From Vandiemenella viatica (taxonomy: Eukaryota; Arthropoda; Insecta; Orthoptera; Morabidae), in NCBI GenBank assembly GCA_031002005.1, contig JARYHS010009186.1:257453199-257517198 (forward strand): a stretch of 64,000 nt of DNA. The letters run 5' to 3'. Below are positions 1 to 12,684 of the stretch, piece after piece (within the stretch, counting starts at the first letter, position 1; each line of letters opens with the position of its first letter). The notes below the pieces were generated by a model. It did no database searches. It saw only the letters and a program-made list of their open reading frames with translations, and had not been told where the DNA came from. The position numbers and the translations under genes are program-made.

Positions 1-1944
1 ACTTTTTTTTTTTCACCCATCATTTCCAAAACTCGTTCATTTCTTATTTTGTCTGTCCACTCAATTTTCAGCATTCTTCTGTAGCACCACATTTCAAATG
101 CTCCAATTTTCTTTAATTCCGGTATTCCTAAAGTCCATGTTTCGCTACCATAAAGTGCTGTGCTCCACACAAAGAGTTTTAAAAAGTTCTTCCTAATTCC
201 TATATCAATATTTGAAACTAGAAGGGTTCTCTTTTTCATGAAGGCTCTTATTGCTAGTGCTGTTCTGCTTTTAACATCACTCCTGCTTCGGCCATCGGTT
301 GTAATTTTACTTCCCAAGTAACAGAATTCTCTTACTTCTCCTATTGCATCCGATCCTATTTTTATATTTAATCCACTAGTATTGGTATCATTTCTGCTAC
401 ATTTCATCACTTTTGTCTTGCTTTGATTTATATTCAGTCCAAAATCTTCCTTCAGTATTTTGTTCATGCCATTCAACAACTTCTCAGTATCTTCAGCCCT
501 CTCTGTTAAAAAGACAATGTCATCAGAAAATCGTAGCATACTAATTTTTTCTCCCTGAAAACTTATGCCACATGGAAATTTTTCTTTGACTTTCTTCATT
601 GCTTCTTCTACATACAAGTTGAATATTAACGGGGATAGAATACAGCCTTGTCTCACACCCTTTTTAACTGATGCATGTCTCTCGTGATTCTCTACTTTTA
701 TTATAGCCACTTGATTCTTATATAGTTTATATTCTTCTATCTTGATACTTTAGACCTGACTTCTTTAAAATTTTGAACATCTTGCTCCACCTAACATTAT
801 CAAAGGCTTTTTCTAAATCAACAAACGCCATAGAAGTATCTTTGTTTTTCTTTATCCACCCTTCAAGTATCACTCTTAAAGACAGAATTGTTTCCCTTGT
901 ACCGCAATTTTTCCTAAACCCAAACTGGTCTTCACCTACTATCTCTTCTACTACCCTTTCCATCCTTCTGTATATTATTCAGGTCAATAATTTTGAAGCA
1001 TGTGTTGTTAGACTAATGGTGCAATAATTCTCACATTTGTCAGCTTGTGCTTTCTTTGGAAGTGTGAAGACGATATTTTTATTAAAATCAGTTGGAATTT
1101 CTCCTGTTTCATAACTTTTTGATATCAGCTTGAATAGTCTTTCGATTCCTTCCTCTCCTAAGGATTTAAGAAGTTCTGCAGGGATCTCATCAATTCCAAC
1201 TGCCTTATTTGCTTTCAAGTCATTCAGAGCTTTATTAAATTCTGTCCTCAAATCAGGATCTCCTAAGTCATCAATGTCGACATAGCCTTCCTTTTCCATT
1301 ACGCTATTGTTCAAGTCGTCGCCAATATACAGTTTCTCAATGTATTCTTTCCATCGGTTAGCTCTATCTTCTGGGATTAAAAGAGGTTTCCCATCGGCAG
1401 CTTTAATGTTCATACCTCTTTTCTTCATTTCTCCAAAATTCTGTTTGATCTTTCTATATGCAACATCTACTTTACCTACAACCATTTCCTTTTCTACTTC
1501 TTCACACTTTGCTTGTAGCCATTTTTCTTTTGCTATTTTGCATTCCCTATTTATTTGATTTCTAAATTGCCTGTACTGCTCTCTTCCTGTTTCATTCTGA
1601 GCATTTTTGTACCTTCTCCTCTGATCCGTCAGCTCCAAAATTTCTTCTGTGATCCAAGGTTTTCGGGCAGCTTGTTCCCTAAAACCTAATGTTTCTTTAC
1701 CAGCTTTCATTATTTTGGTCTTTAATGCATACCATTCGTCCTTGGTTGAACTCGTTTCAGAGTTACTACCATTTCTGCAAATTTTTAGGTAAGAAAATAA
1801 AAATGCAAATAGTATTACCACGATGATTATAAAACGGTATTGACAGGCAAACAATTCTTGTAAAACATAATTATTGGCTACATACTCTTCCTCAATAGAA
1901 GAACATGGTACGCACTGAATGAATCTCGCCTTTTTTTGCAGCAA
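1..1944 (-). pseudogene. LINE reverse transcriptase relic, RTE-like
   Basis: Minus-strand non-LTR retrotransposon relic. The 979-1944 frame codes the EN-RT linker and RT start (WITEEILELTDQRRRYKNAQ, KANKAVGIDEIPAELLKSLG). From 963 the same frame has motif A FVDLEKAFDNVRW. After a frameshift near 735 the remaining RT follows: motif B (VRQGCILSPLIFNLY), motif C as FSDD instead of the usual FADD (about 520-530), and the C-terminal WCYRRMLKIEWTDKIRNERV reaching base 1, so the 3' end lies outside. Homology starts near 1765; the hydrophobic residues upstream to 1944 are probably not part of the element. In-frame stops near 963-979 and the frameshift make it dead. Confidence 0.85.
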
Positions 1945-3429
1945 GTCCTTACAACAACGAAATATTTCTTGGAGAATAGACAGACTGTGTCATTGACTCT
2001 GTGGATGCAATTCAATAACCTTATACCTTTTAAAGCTTATGCCTGGGTCTTAAACTGATTTCAGTTTCCAGTCTGTTTGTATTCTTACACCGCAAGAGAT
2101 AACAGTTGATTTGGTGCATTGAAATAAAAGTCACAGCTGAAGATCATTCCATATATTAATAAAAGTCTCTGAATTTAACCTGGTATCAGATTACACTCTA
2201 AACTTCCTAAGATTGCATCGGACCTCAAAATCCTAAGTTTAAGACTGCAAGTAACCACAGCAAAATTTGCACTCGCACACTTTCATTCTTGTATAAATTT
2301 GTGATCTCCCCAAAAATATTTGCATATCTTGATGAAGTTCAGCTCATAAAAAAAGAGCTACAAATGTTCACTGTATATTAGTTCCAAAAACTATAGGATT
2401 AAAATTTTTCCAAGTTGTTATGCTCCCCTGTCACAAAATGAAGTGACTTCTTTGACTGACAGATGTAATGAGGAAAACTGGCTAGTGTATTTATATCCTT
2501 GCAACTGGGAAGTATTTCTTTCTTTTTTCTGTGGTAACTTATTTTAGTCAGATTTTTCTGGAACTTGGCAATTATGTAGGACTGATTATTTTGAAAGCTT
2601 TTGCCTTCTCCTAAACCTCTTTATTTAGCAGTTATTAAACACTGAAGCATGAGGGATGTTTAGTTATTAATCTGTAATTGTAATGATTTTTAGTTCCCCC
2701 ATGTAATAACATGTTTGAGCAGATTCAATTTTCTTTTGTATTTAATCTGGACTAAAAATTTGTTCTGAGGCTAGTTTTATTTAGCTGTTATAATAAATTA
2801 TTTTTATAGCATCTCACACTTGTTTTACTAAACTCTTTCTTTTAGCTATAACTCTGATTTACTTGTAGTTTTTAACAAAGATTGTTTATTAATATTGGAA
2901 TTTAATGCCCTATTTAACTATCCACGTTTCACCTTTAACAAATTCCCATTTTTAAATTCTATGTGTCAATGACATCATCATCATCAAAGTTAAACTCTAA
3001 TGAAACATTTTTCACCCTTTAAACTTAAATTTAGTTAAAAACTGTTGTTATATTTTTTCTTTATTTAATTTTAACTATCATTTGGTCCCATTTTCAAACT
3101 TCTATTTCTTTTATTTACAGAGTTGTATTTATTTACCCCTCTAAAAAGGTTAGGATTTATTTACGAGTCCTTAGGATTTATTTATGAGTCCTAATTTTTG
3201 TCAGGAAGCATTCCTAGGTGCTGAAAATACATTTCTATAGTTAAATCCTATTTGTTTATTTAAATAAAGGACCTTTCTTTCATTGAAAGGAAAATAAGGA
3301 TAGCAAAAAATGAAATATGGGAAGGAACATGTACAATTGTAAATTGAGGTTTGGAGATCACAAGAAGCATGGTCTGTATTAAAAGGATTCTGACAAGGAA
3401 CACAAGCCAAAAGTAATCTCCAGTTGACA
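1945..3429. other. AT-rich stretch with no recognised gene
   Basis: No coding signal is seen. A short stretch near 2180 (GTATCAGATTACACT) also occurs near 38330, so at least part is a dispersed repeat. Confidence 0.5.
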
Positions 3430-3960
3430 AAACCAAGGATATGGGAAGAATATTTTCAAAAATTATTGAATTAAGATAGAGAAGAATACTTAGGAGGATT
3501 AGAAGATGAAAACATTAAAATTTCAGAAGATGAAGTGCTTGAGGTTTTAAGAACATGGAAAAATGGTAGTCTTCTGGGCCAGATGGAATTGATTTGGAAA
3601 TTATGAAGTATGGTGGTGACAAAGTTGTAAAACTTCCAACAAAATTGTTCAATAGAAATGACATTAGGTTCAAGAAAGGATATCTCAAAGTATGTTCTAA
3701 TTATCATGGTATTTGTGTTATGAAAATCTTTGACAAACTAATAGAAAATAGATTAGAAACTCATTATAAGACAAGAATAACTGTGGATTTACTGTATATA
3801 AGCCACACCACATTTTCACAATACATCAGATTTAGGAAAATACAACAAAAAATATAGGATTAATTTTCATAGATTTAGAAAAATTTTATGATACTGTCCC
3901 AAGAAAAATGCTATGGGAAGCATTACATATGTCACATATAGATAACATTCTGTTAGGCGG
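3430..3960 (+). pseudogene. Degenerate LINE reverse transcriptase fragment
   Basis: Plus-strand pieces in several frames resemble an RTE-like RT: a WEEYFQKLLN segment, ISEDEVLEVLRTWKNG, EIMKYGGDKVVKLPTKLFN and a motif A relic (FIDLEKFYDTVPRKMLWEAL) near 3870-3920. Frameshifts and stops interrupt it throughout. It belongs to a family related to, but distinct from, the copy at the left edge. Confidence 0.7.
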
Positions 3961-6900
3961 AAATGTTCGCTGGGGGTGTAACACTTTTGCCTAAACTGTG
4001 ATCGATTAAGTTCTTGACCTGTGTGGCCTTTCTGGTACCTTTAACATTTAATAAGTCAGTCACCACGTATTCATATTATAAACCCCAAATACGAAGGGTA
4101 TAATGAAATGAGTTCACTTGACACAGTTTTAAATCTCACAATACTTGTATTCTTGAAATTAAGTTCACTTTTACAATATCGGTACTAGAAATGTGGATAA
4201 AACATTGAACAAGTTTCATTGAAGATTACAGTTTAAGCACATTCATACAAGAAGACAAATTCATTAAGTCCCCAAACTTTATATCTGTGGTAATATTATC
4301 CATTCTTGCTCCTTTACACTTTTTTAACCAACCATGTTTCTTCGTGATATCTTCAGGTTCTGTATCTAATTTCACTCTATGCTAATTTTTTGTTATGTAG
4401 AAAACTTTTAGGCAGTGACAATAAGAAAGAATATGGAAAGTAAACCCAACACTGTAACACAGAGACTAAAACTTAATTTTAATAAGCTTCAGATGCCAAA
4501 GTGTTTTGGTTCAGGTAGCGGCCAGGGTGGAACATTACAGAACTAAAGAATAATGGAACAATAAGAGTGGCAAAGTGGATAGATCTAAGAAAGCCCTGAA
4601 GAGTGGCATGACTGGTGTAGTAAGAAGATAGCTTTTGATGAGCCAAGACTTGGGACAGAACTAAAAACGTCATGAGAGAGAAAGGGCAATTGTGATTGGC
4701 AGACATCCCGTTCATGCTTGTTCCTTTAGTATTACAAGAATGTTCAAGATTTTGGGTTAGAAAAGTGGTTTTTTCTCATATAGATCGAGTGTAATTGGGA
4801 CCAGTCCTAATGGAGTTTAAAATAAGTTTTCCTTCAAAGATCTGAAACGATATGATGATATTTCGTCAACTGGAAAGTCTGACGGCGGGCAAAGTCTAGT
4901 GCAAGAGAATAAATATTGTTTTACATTATGAGTGAAGGTACTGCTTTGTTTCATTGTGTTCAAAGTTGAAAATTTTGAACACTGTCCGATTGACTAGCTT
5001 ATTTGGAGTGTAAATATGGTTTTGGTACCAGACCCCACAAGTTATATACAATAAACCTTATGGTTCAAAGAGTGCACATTAGCTTTTAGATTTTCATTTA
5101 GGAGTGTACCTCTCACTGAAAACTTTGTTTGCTAATGTTGTCAAACCTGCACCATAAGCACTGGGATGACGACTATCTAAGTTCCTTTATCAAAGTTTGA
5201 ACTGTGTCTGAGCTGCAAAGTATTCGGCGATCATAAACTTATCCACCATATGGTCAATGATATAGATGTTAGTGAAGTACTGAATAGTCAAGAACACTTA
5301 AAGTTTGCGAAGGTTCCTCAAACCCTTCACTCTCTATATGATAATTCTAAACAAGGAACTATTGCAACAACTTATTATATGTGAAGGCAGCAATGAACAC
5401 ACATTGCAATATTTCAGTGCTACGCCATAATTTTGTGAGTGGATGAGAGAATTGGATTTGCACAGCTTAATGCCCACCTTGTGCCAAGATGAACAAGGCA
5501 AGAGTAGCAGGGGTGTCAGGAATGGAGAAGGAGAATACCGAATAGATAATTATGAAGAAATATCACTGGAAGTTGGGTAATGTAATGAAAGTACTGAATA
5601 TCAAGTGGGTTTACATAGCAAATGTACTGATACTATGATGGCCAATCTTACCCCACTTCCAGTGATACTATTTACCCATAATTATTAATTCAGTTTTCCA
5701 CTTCCCACTCTACCACCTATGCTTTGTTTGCATCGGCACTCCGATCCTGTGGCTGAGTGTGCATATCTGATTCACTCAACAGAAATATTGTAATCGGTGT
5801 TCATCTATTTTATGTTTGTCATTACCCTTATCCATCATGTATGTTAAATGTTGGGTTTAGTTTCTCTATACTTCCTTACTGAAACTGCTGTTTTGATATT
5901 TCGCTCTTGACAGCCCCATGCAATCGCTTTCTTAATATTTCTGCCTTTTTCATGTTCACAGTAAATTATTTGTCTGAATACATTCTCTGCTAATCAATTT
6001 CTCAACATAGACATAGAAAGTCATTGTTCAGTGTTTCACCCAATTTCTTCATGAATTCATTTTTGGGTACAATTCCCTATTTTATTACTTAATTGCCTTC
6101 TTATCAATTTCTTTACCACCCTCCACCTCCTTATTATACTATACACATTCCTAATTTTTGTTTTGTTTCTAATTTACATTTCTTTTCCCATTCATATTAT
6201 CCCATTGAACTGTGCTCACGGCCTCTCCACTGTTCTGGTGTCCTTTTTCTTGTTTTAAATCTTTGGTGTTTATATGTTTGCAAAAATGTTATGACTTCAT
6301 ATAGTTATACCAAAATCCACCTTCCTTGGTAGCCTCTGGTTTACTTAACCCTCTTATTTCAGGTAGAACCAAGTTTTCACAGTTGGGTTTGTGTGGTGTT
6401 TTAGGTTGCTGCAGCCTCCCCCCTTTTCCTTCACCTTTTGTTAAGTGATGGGTCTACTTGATCTTTACTCTCCGCATTGGTTCTCTTAACACTTTGGTAT
6501 CTACAATTTTTCACAACCGTTTCTTTCTTTATTTTTTATGCTCTTACCATCAGCATCTTGCCTTAAACAGGGCACTGTCCTAATCTCACTATCATTACTG
6601 TATGATAATAGTTGATATCTGTCATTTGGGCTTAATAAACTTCTCGGGACAGGTATTAGTTCACTTTATTGGGAATAGAATCCAGATCATGATCACTATT
6701 AATTTTGTTATTGGTGTTCACAATCAAAATATTTTTATTTCCTTTTGAGTATTGACTTTGGCATAGAAAAAAATCAACATAAAATGCATCAGCTTTACTG
6801 ACCTGCTTTAATAATCCAGTTTTAAAAATAAAGTTTTTATTTTACTGTTGTATTTATAGCATTTAGATTCTGAATGCTTTCTAAAAGGTATTATAATAAG

Positions 6901-7690
6901 AGAGCTAGATTTGAATTTTAAATAAAACTTGGTTTTCTGTAACAAAGTAAAGAAGTATTTATTTATTTATAATATACCCATGTTGGAATTATGTACACAA
7001 CAAAACACCTGGTAAATTGCGGCCACTGTTTAGGGTGTCACATGTGTACTAATCTTGAAAAAAAAAAGGTTCAGTAATGGTTTTGCACATTTCGTTCAGA
7101 CAGAGAATTTGAGACCTCATAAAATCTCACAGAATAAAAAACTCCATAGGTGTTAAATCACAACATCAGGTGCCAATTCTGGTCATGAAAATGGGAGAGG
7201 TCACAACCAGGAAAAGAGTCAATTTACACATGTGGTATGACAAGTGGTACCATTCTGCTGAAACAACATGGATATGAGCATAGCAAAGCAGAGTAACTAC
7301 ATAAAATATTATCAAAATTTTACTTCAGATGTAGAGAAATTTGGTGTCCTAAGGCTTCTATATACTGCTTTCCCTTGCATCTCATGCAGTTGTCACCAGT
7401 AACAATCACAGAAATAAAAAAACCTCATGAAACAATTAAAACCCAAAAATTCTTATAGTTATGATACTTCCTGCAAATTACTGAACAAATGTCCAGACTT
7501 TATAAGTCATATACTTAACCACATATCTAATTTGTACAAGTGTATCTCCAAATAAACTAAAATGTGCAGTTTTGAAAACCATTAAATAATAATAATTAAA
7601 AAAAACGAAAAAGTGACATATATAGATAACTATCATCCCATTTATTTTCTTTCATGATTCTTAAAGATTTTTGAAAAGGTCATATGTAGG
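3961..7690. other. Long intergenic stretch, mostly unassigned
   Basis: No convincing gene. The segment near 4496-4570 (GTTTTGGTTCAGGTAGCGGC onward) is similar to 28945-29010, marking a dispersed repeat. 5640-6550 is pyrimidine-rich. Short TTTA tandem tracts occur near 6960 and 7705. Confidence 0.5.
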
Positions 7691-7699
7691 GTAAAAAAA

Positions 7700-9095
7700 C
7701 ACATTTATTTATTTATTGTATGATATTTAATCAGGTACACAATAGGTAATAAACAGGACAAATATACATATCACAAGCTTGTACAATTTCATATCTCTAG
7801 ATCTAATGTTTTAATCCAGTTAACTGCATTGATCGACACATCTTGTATTTCTGCTATTGTTCCCTTGTAGGCCTAAAGAGGACAGTCAGAAATGATGTGA
7901 TTGATTTTCTGTAAGGTGGCTCCACATTCACAGAATCCACCCAGCGCCGCTTGTATAATAAGTGGGCACATCTTCCTTGTCCTGTTCGAATCCGATTGAT
8001 GATTCTCCATCGCCGCCTGGGCAGATTGAAACCTTGTAACCGTACTGAGGGGTCCTCAACTAGATTTTTATTTGCTACAGAAGACTGCTCCCAATGAGTT
8101 TTCTACAGCTTGTTGATGCTGAAAGAGGACTCTGTAAGGTTGATTGCTGCACGCCATGGCAGTTTTCTTGATTTCAAGCGTTGGTGTTTTCCTTGAATAA
8201 TATTTTGATGTATAGGCACATGAGGGTTCTTCAGGATATTTTTACAGAATTTTAAGAGAGCTTCTGATCTTCTTAGTGCTGGGGATGAGATGTTGCATAG
8301 CATTGGAAGCCATATGGTATTCGTACTGTGAATACATCTTGTAATTTTCCGCATTGCCTGATTGAGTAGCACATCTATCTTCTTTGTGTGGGCACTATTG
8401 ATCCAGGATGGGCAGCAGTATTCAGCAACAGAGCTAAGGCTATGGATCTTAGAACATGAGCACTGGCTCCCCATGAAGTAACTGCAAGCTTTTGAAGAAC
8501 ATTATTTCTCATTTTTACTTTGTCAGCCACGTTTGAGAGATGCTGCTTAAAAGTTAGAGTTCTGTCCAGTGTCATACCCAGATATTTTGTTGTGCTGCAA
8601 TACAGCAAGAGTTGACTTCTGGTTTATGGTGCGATTGTCTGTTGCGTAAATGAAATGTTGAAATAACTGTTTTCTGAGGATTTAGATGGAGGCACCATTT
8701 CTTGAAGTATACATCTAACTTTTCCAGATCAGCTGATAAAGTTGGGGTTCTGGTTCACCAAACAGATGTCATCAGTGTAAGTAAATTTTCTTGAAGATAT
8801 TTCTGGTAAATCGTGAGTATAAAAATTGAATAGGAGGGGTGCTAAAACAGATCCTTGAGGTAAGCCATCATTTAGTATAAATATTCTGCTTCTGTCTTTA
8901 TCAGAGTATATCTGGAAGTATCTATTCCTCAACGTGTTTTTAAGTAGTACCGTTAGTTTTCTGCATGGGATAATACAAATTTCAGAAGAAGTCCTTCTCG
9001 CCAAACAGTGACATAGGCAGCTGACAGATCCAAAAAAAAGGCAGCCACTCGTAATACTGATTTATTCTCAAACCAATTTTCAATATGAGAATGAA
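7700..9095 (-). pseudogene. LINE family B, 3' half (RT core to 3' end)
   Basis: Minus-strand RT from motif A (FLDLSAAYVTVW near 9040) through motif B (GLPQGSVLAPLLFNFYTHDL at about 8820-8880), motif C as YTDD, the YLGMTLDRTLTFKQHL region and a C-terminal RRRWRIINRIRTGQGRCAHL region. Several frameshifts break it. It is the same family as the better copy at 57240-59240. It stops abruptly near 9095, where the same family continues in the opposite direction. Confidence 0.8.
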
Positions 9096-10195
9096 AACCT
9101 GGTCATTTCAACTTCTCCCTGGCTAAAACCTGGAATTAATTTATGATGCTAAAGATCTGTCCACCTTTCATTCAGCTCGGTGGTCCCGAGGATACACTCC
9201 AGATCTATGTTTTACAACCCAGTCCCAGAGTTCACTCCATCAAGTACGTCGATCAGTGGTTAAGGATTTTCTCCACAGTACCAACACAGACCTGTTATTC
9301 TAGATGTAGGAACATCTATACCTATTATACGATCACACTCTACACCAAGATGGAACTTCAAGAAAGCCAATTGGATTGAATTTGCGAAGCAAACAGACTC
9401 AACTATCAGAGGGATTAAATCAACCTACAATAATTATAGCAGATTTGTTGGGGTCATTAAAGGTGTAGCTAGACGATGTATTCCTAGAGGAGATGACAAA
9501 GAGCACATCCCTGGTTGGAGCCCAGAAAGTGAGAATTTATTAATGAAATGTGAGGAACATCCAATCTTTAACAATGCAACATGCCTCCTTCAATCACTAG
9601 ACGAGGGTTGTAGAAATATCTGGCAACATACAGTAGAATCCCTATATTACACCCTCTTTAGCAAAAAAGCCTGGTCTGTGATTAGAAAATTAGACTGCTC
9701 TTACACCGTGACCAAAAGATCAAAAACTGCCATCAATCTGAATGATTTTGCCAAAGACCAAATATCAGTTTCTAAGAACACAAAAGATAAGCAAATCAAA
9801 TATATCAGATTAAAATTATGCAACAAGAAAAAAGCAGTCCCACAATCTTCTGAATTTTCCATTCCGAGAAGAGGAAACCAAAGATGCAATCACACATTTG
9901 AAACAGGGAAAAGCAGCTGGATTAATGGTATATATCTTGAACTTTTGGCCCACTGTGGACCAGCTATAGTGACATGGCTTATCAACTTTTCAAATATCGT
10001 ACAAAATGGGAAACCTCCCACTGTTAATGAAGAAAACAAAAGTATTAGCCATATTGAAACCAAATAAGGACCCCACAAAAGTTGTAAACTATTGACCTAA
10101 AGCACTTCTAAGTGTCACATACAAACTCCTTGAGCACCAGATCTGCAATAGAATGTCTGAAGTGATCAATAACCACATTCCCATAAAACACATTA
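9096..10195 (+). pseudogene. LINE family B, inverted 5' half (endonuclease end to RT start)
   Basis: Plus-strand sequence codes the C-terminal part of an APE-type endonuclease (FHSARWSRGYTPDLCF near 9160-9210), then the linker (KANWIEFAKQTDSTIRGIKS) and the RT entry (EETKDAITHLKQGKAAGL, then VLAILKPNKDPTKVVNY near 10040-10090 and YKLLEHQICNRMSEV). Frameshifts and stops interrupt it. It holds the part of the element missing from the neighbouring minus-strand copy, which points to one insertion with an inverted 5' segment. Confidence 0.75.
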
Positions 10196-10229
10196 CAGAT
10201 TATAGTATTCTTATTACTTCACAGTTTGG

Positions 10230-10880
10230 ATTTTTTGTGAATTTGAAGAAACATTTGACTGTGTTAACTATGGATTAATATTAAAAAAAAAAAAAAATAG
10301 AATTCCATGGTATTCATGGAACCGCACAAAAATGGTTTAATTCATATATAGAAAGCTGAATGCGGAAAGTTTTCCCTTATGATTAAAAAACTCCACTAAG
10401 TTGCTGCATCAAACTTGGTGAAAGTACAACATGGCATTCCAAAAGGCACTGTCTTAGGACCCGTTCTATTTTTATTATACATGTAAATGAAATACTCAGT
10501 GAAGTAGCAAAGGTGGTGTAAAGCAAACTTGCAAATTATAAGAATAATACAATCTTTGAAATGAAAGATAAAAAATTCCTTGGAAATTATTGAAAAACTC
10601 AATTAGCAAGATCATATAATGTTACTACGGAAAAAGGTTAATGCCACCTTAGCAATAAGAACACTTTCCCTAGCAGCAGATCTGGAATTAATAAAACATG
10701 TGTACCCAACTTATTTTAATTCAGTCATGTATAACATATTTTTTTGGGACACACTTAATAAAACAAAAAAGTATTCACATTTCAGAAATTAGCTATTGTA
10801 TTAAAATCAAGAACCTCTTGTGGACAACTCTTTAAAATGTTTATTATTCTTACAAATAATAAAGGATGGGGAAAATAACT
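10230..10880 (+). pseudogene. LINE family C reverse transcriptase fragment
   Basis: Plus-strand pieces: motif A relic (FVNLKKTFDCVNYGLIL across a frameshift), WFNSYIES, motif B as GIPKGTVLGPVLF near 10430, then an ADLELIKHVY...YNIFFWGTL stretch. These resemble the LINE at 19640-20868 rather than family B. There are many stops, frameshifts and an internal deletion. Confidence 0.65.
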
Positions 10881-11159
10881 CATCACTCTCCTAAGTTGAA
10901 GGCTGTGGCAAGCAAAAAACATATGTGACGAACAACAATATACACAATATTTCAATTTAACACTTTATTCATGTGATAGTGAATGAGTCGTATGGTTCAG
11001 TAGGTGTGCACACGCCGAAGCTTAACACATGACATGTAGTGAACTTTGGCGTGTTCCCTATCCTTTGTTATTTATATTGCCTACAAGCCGTTTCCTTTTT
11101 CCTTAGTATCATTATTATTCCTACAGCAACTTTTCAGCAAAAAGGAACTACACTTGGTA

Positions 11160-11450
11160 TTCAAACTGCAGGTTGGTTGGACCCTCCCAACTAGGTATAC
11201 TTGGCCTGGTATTGGAGGGGGACAACCAGTTCCTTTCCTCCTTATATAACCTAACCTGGTAATCCTACCATGTAAAGGGGACCTACAATTTAAAATGGAA
11301 TACGAACCAAGGAAGCGTTCTGACATACTTCACATCTGCACATTACACACCAGACTGTGCCAGAGGTGAAGGTCAGGGTAGCGCCCTGTAAAAATCCCCA
11401 CCAAGACAGAGATTCAAATGGGAATCTTTCGATTTGCAGGCTGCTGATTT
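11160..11450 (-). repeat. tRNA-derived SINE copy, 5' truncated
   Basis: This region shares the ordered landmarks AATCCTACCATGTAAAGGGG, TACTTCACATC, CTGTGCCAGAGGTGAAGG and a B-box-like GATTCAAATGGGAAT with the SINE at 56790-57056. The orientation is minus. The A box is not clearly preserved. Confidence 0.65.
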
Positions 11451-11843
11451 TTTCAGTTAGATATATATATTCTTTGAATTGCTGCATCATAGAATTTTTT
11501 AACTTGTTTACATCAAATTCACAGGTACACAATTTCAATACAGGAAACAAAAATAACTTGTATAAAACTCTAATGTCATTGTCATTAGTACAAAAATGTT
11601 TTAATTATTCTATGACAAGTCATTTAAAAAAAAATTCCTAGAAGTATAAACAGTTTGTGAATAATGAAGATGCATACAAAAGAAAACTGAGAGGTTATTT
11701 TGATGGTTACCCTTTCTCCATTCAACAATTTCTACAAATAATTTATAATATGTAATATGACATTTGCAAATTTCTATTGTAAATTTTAATACTTAATTTT
11801 TTAACGTAAAATAATGTTCACAATTATTATTATTCATCTTATA

Positions 11844-12682
11844 CAGGGGGTTCGCCAGGAAACGCTACCCTCCCAGTCTGTTGCCGTCGGCAACTTGCTG
11901 GGACAGTGGAGCCAGCAACTCCCGCCACACGGCGCCGTGAATCACCGCACTGTTTAACACCTCTGCTGCCCCAACAGTGTTGTGAATAAACATTTCTTTG
12001 CGGTTTGGCTGGTTTTGGGCTTCATACTCTTACTAATCTGTACCGTGTTTGAGTGTGAGTAAAATTATGGTACGTTACAGTTTGCAACAAATATTTCTCC
12101 TCGATACATATGTGAAGAAGAAGTCGTTTAAAAAGTGTCGCAGTAAATTTCGTCGTGAATATCCTGGCGCTTTACTGCCAGCTAAATCAACAATTCTGCG
12201 TCTGGTTAAAAAAGTAAGAGAAACGGGTTCATTTTATAACAAAAAGAGACTGTCGGTCAACCGTATTCTCATAGAGGAGAAAATTGACGATATCGCTTTT
12301 CGACTAGAACAGTCACCCAAAAAATCATTAAGTCAGTTAGGGCAGCAGGCAGGCATATCTAAGACATCAGCTTGGAAAGTAACAAAGCTAGTTCACTTAA
12401 AGCCGTACAAAACAATTGTGGTGCATAAAATTACAGAAATAGACCAGGGGCCTAGGATTAGATTTTGCAACTGGTACCTGGAGGGTGTCCACGATGGCAC
12501 TGTTGATCCGCAACTGACGTCACATTTAAATGCTTAGCACATACAAGTTTATGAAGCGTAATTATTATGAAATAGTCCGTAGCTGACGGTCGAACAATGC
12601 CGGATGCTGACCGCTCGCTCGCCGGGAGCAGTTTCTTCCTTGTAGCGCTAATAGTGGGTAGCGTTTCCTGGCGAACGCCCTG
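11844..12682 (+). mobile_element. Short TIR transposon with TA target duplication
   Basis: The ends are 27 bp terminal inverted repeats (11844-11870 and 12656-12682; CAGGGGGTTCGCCAGGAAAC onward) differing at one base, flanked by TA on both sides (11842-11843, 12683-12684). The 839 bp element holds one ORF with a transposase DNA-binding domain but no catalytic domain. TA duplication and the CAGGG ends suggest the Tc1/mariner superfamily. Confidence 0.9.
12049..12537 (+). CDS. Truncated transposase, helix-turn-helix part only
   Basis: A 162-residue uninterrupted ORF between the two TIRs. Residues about 8-55 (RYSLQQIFLLDTYVKKKSFK, then CRSKFRREYP) form the first helix-turn-helix of the DUF4817-like N-terminal region common in arthropod mariner-related transposases. 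Residues 75-130 (KIDDIAFRLEQSPKKSLSQL, GISKTSAWKV) form a second one. Family members continue RI.FC.W(F/Y)L into the DDE catalytic domain; here RIRFCNWYLEGV leads after about 15 residues to a stop and the right TIR, so the nuclease is gone. The open frame may be recent chance survival or a retained DNA-binding protein. Confidence 0.75.
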   Translation: MSVSKIMVRYSLQQIFLLDTYVKKKSFKKCRSKFRREYPGALLPAKSTILRLVKKVRETGSFYNKKRLSVNRILIEEKIDDIAFRLEQSPKKSLSQLGQQAGISKTSAWKVTKLVHLKPYKTIVVHKITEIDQGPRIRFCNWYLEGVHDGTVDPQLTSHLNA

Positions 12683-12684
12683 TA

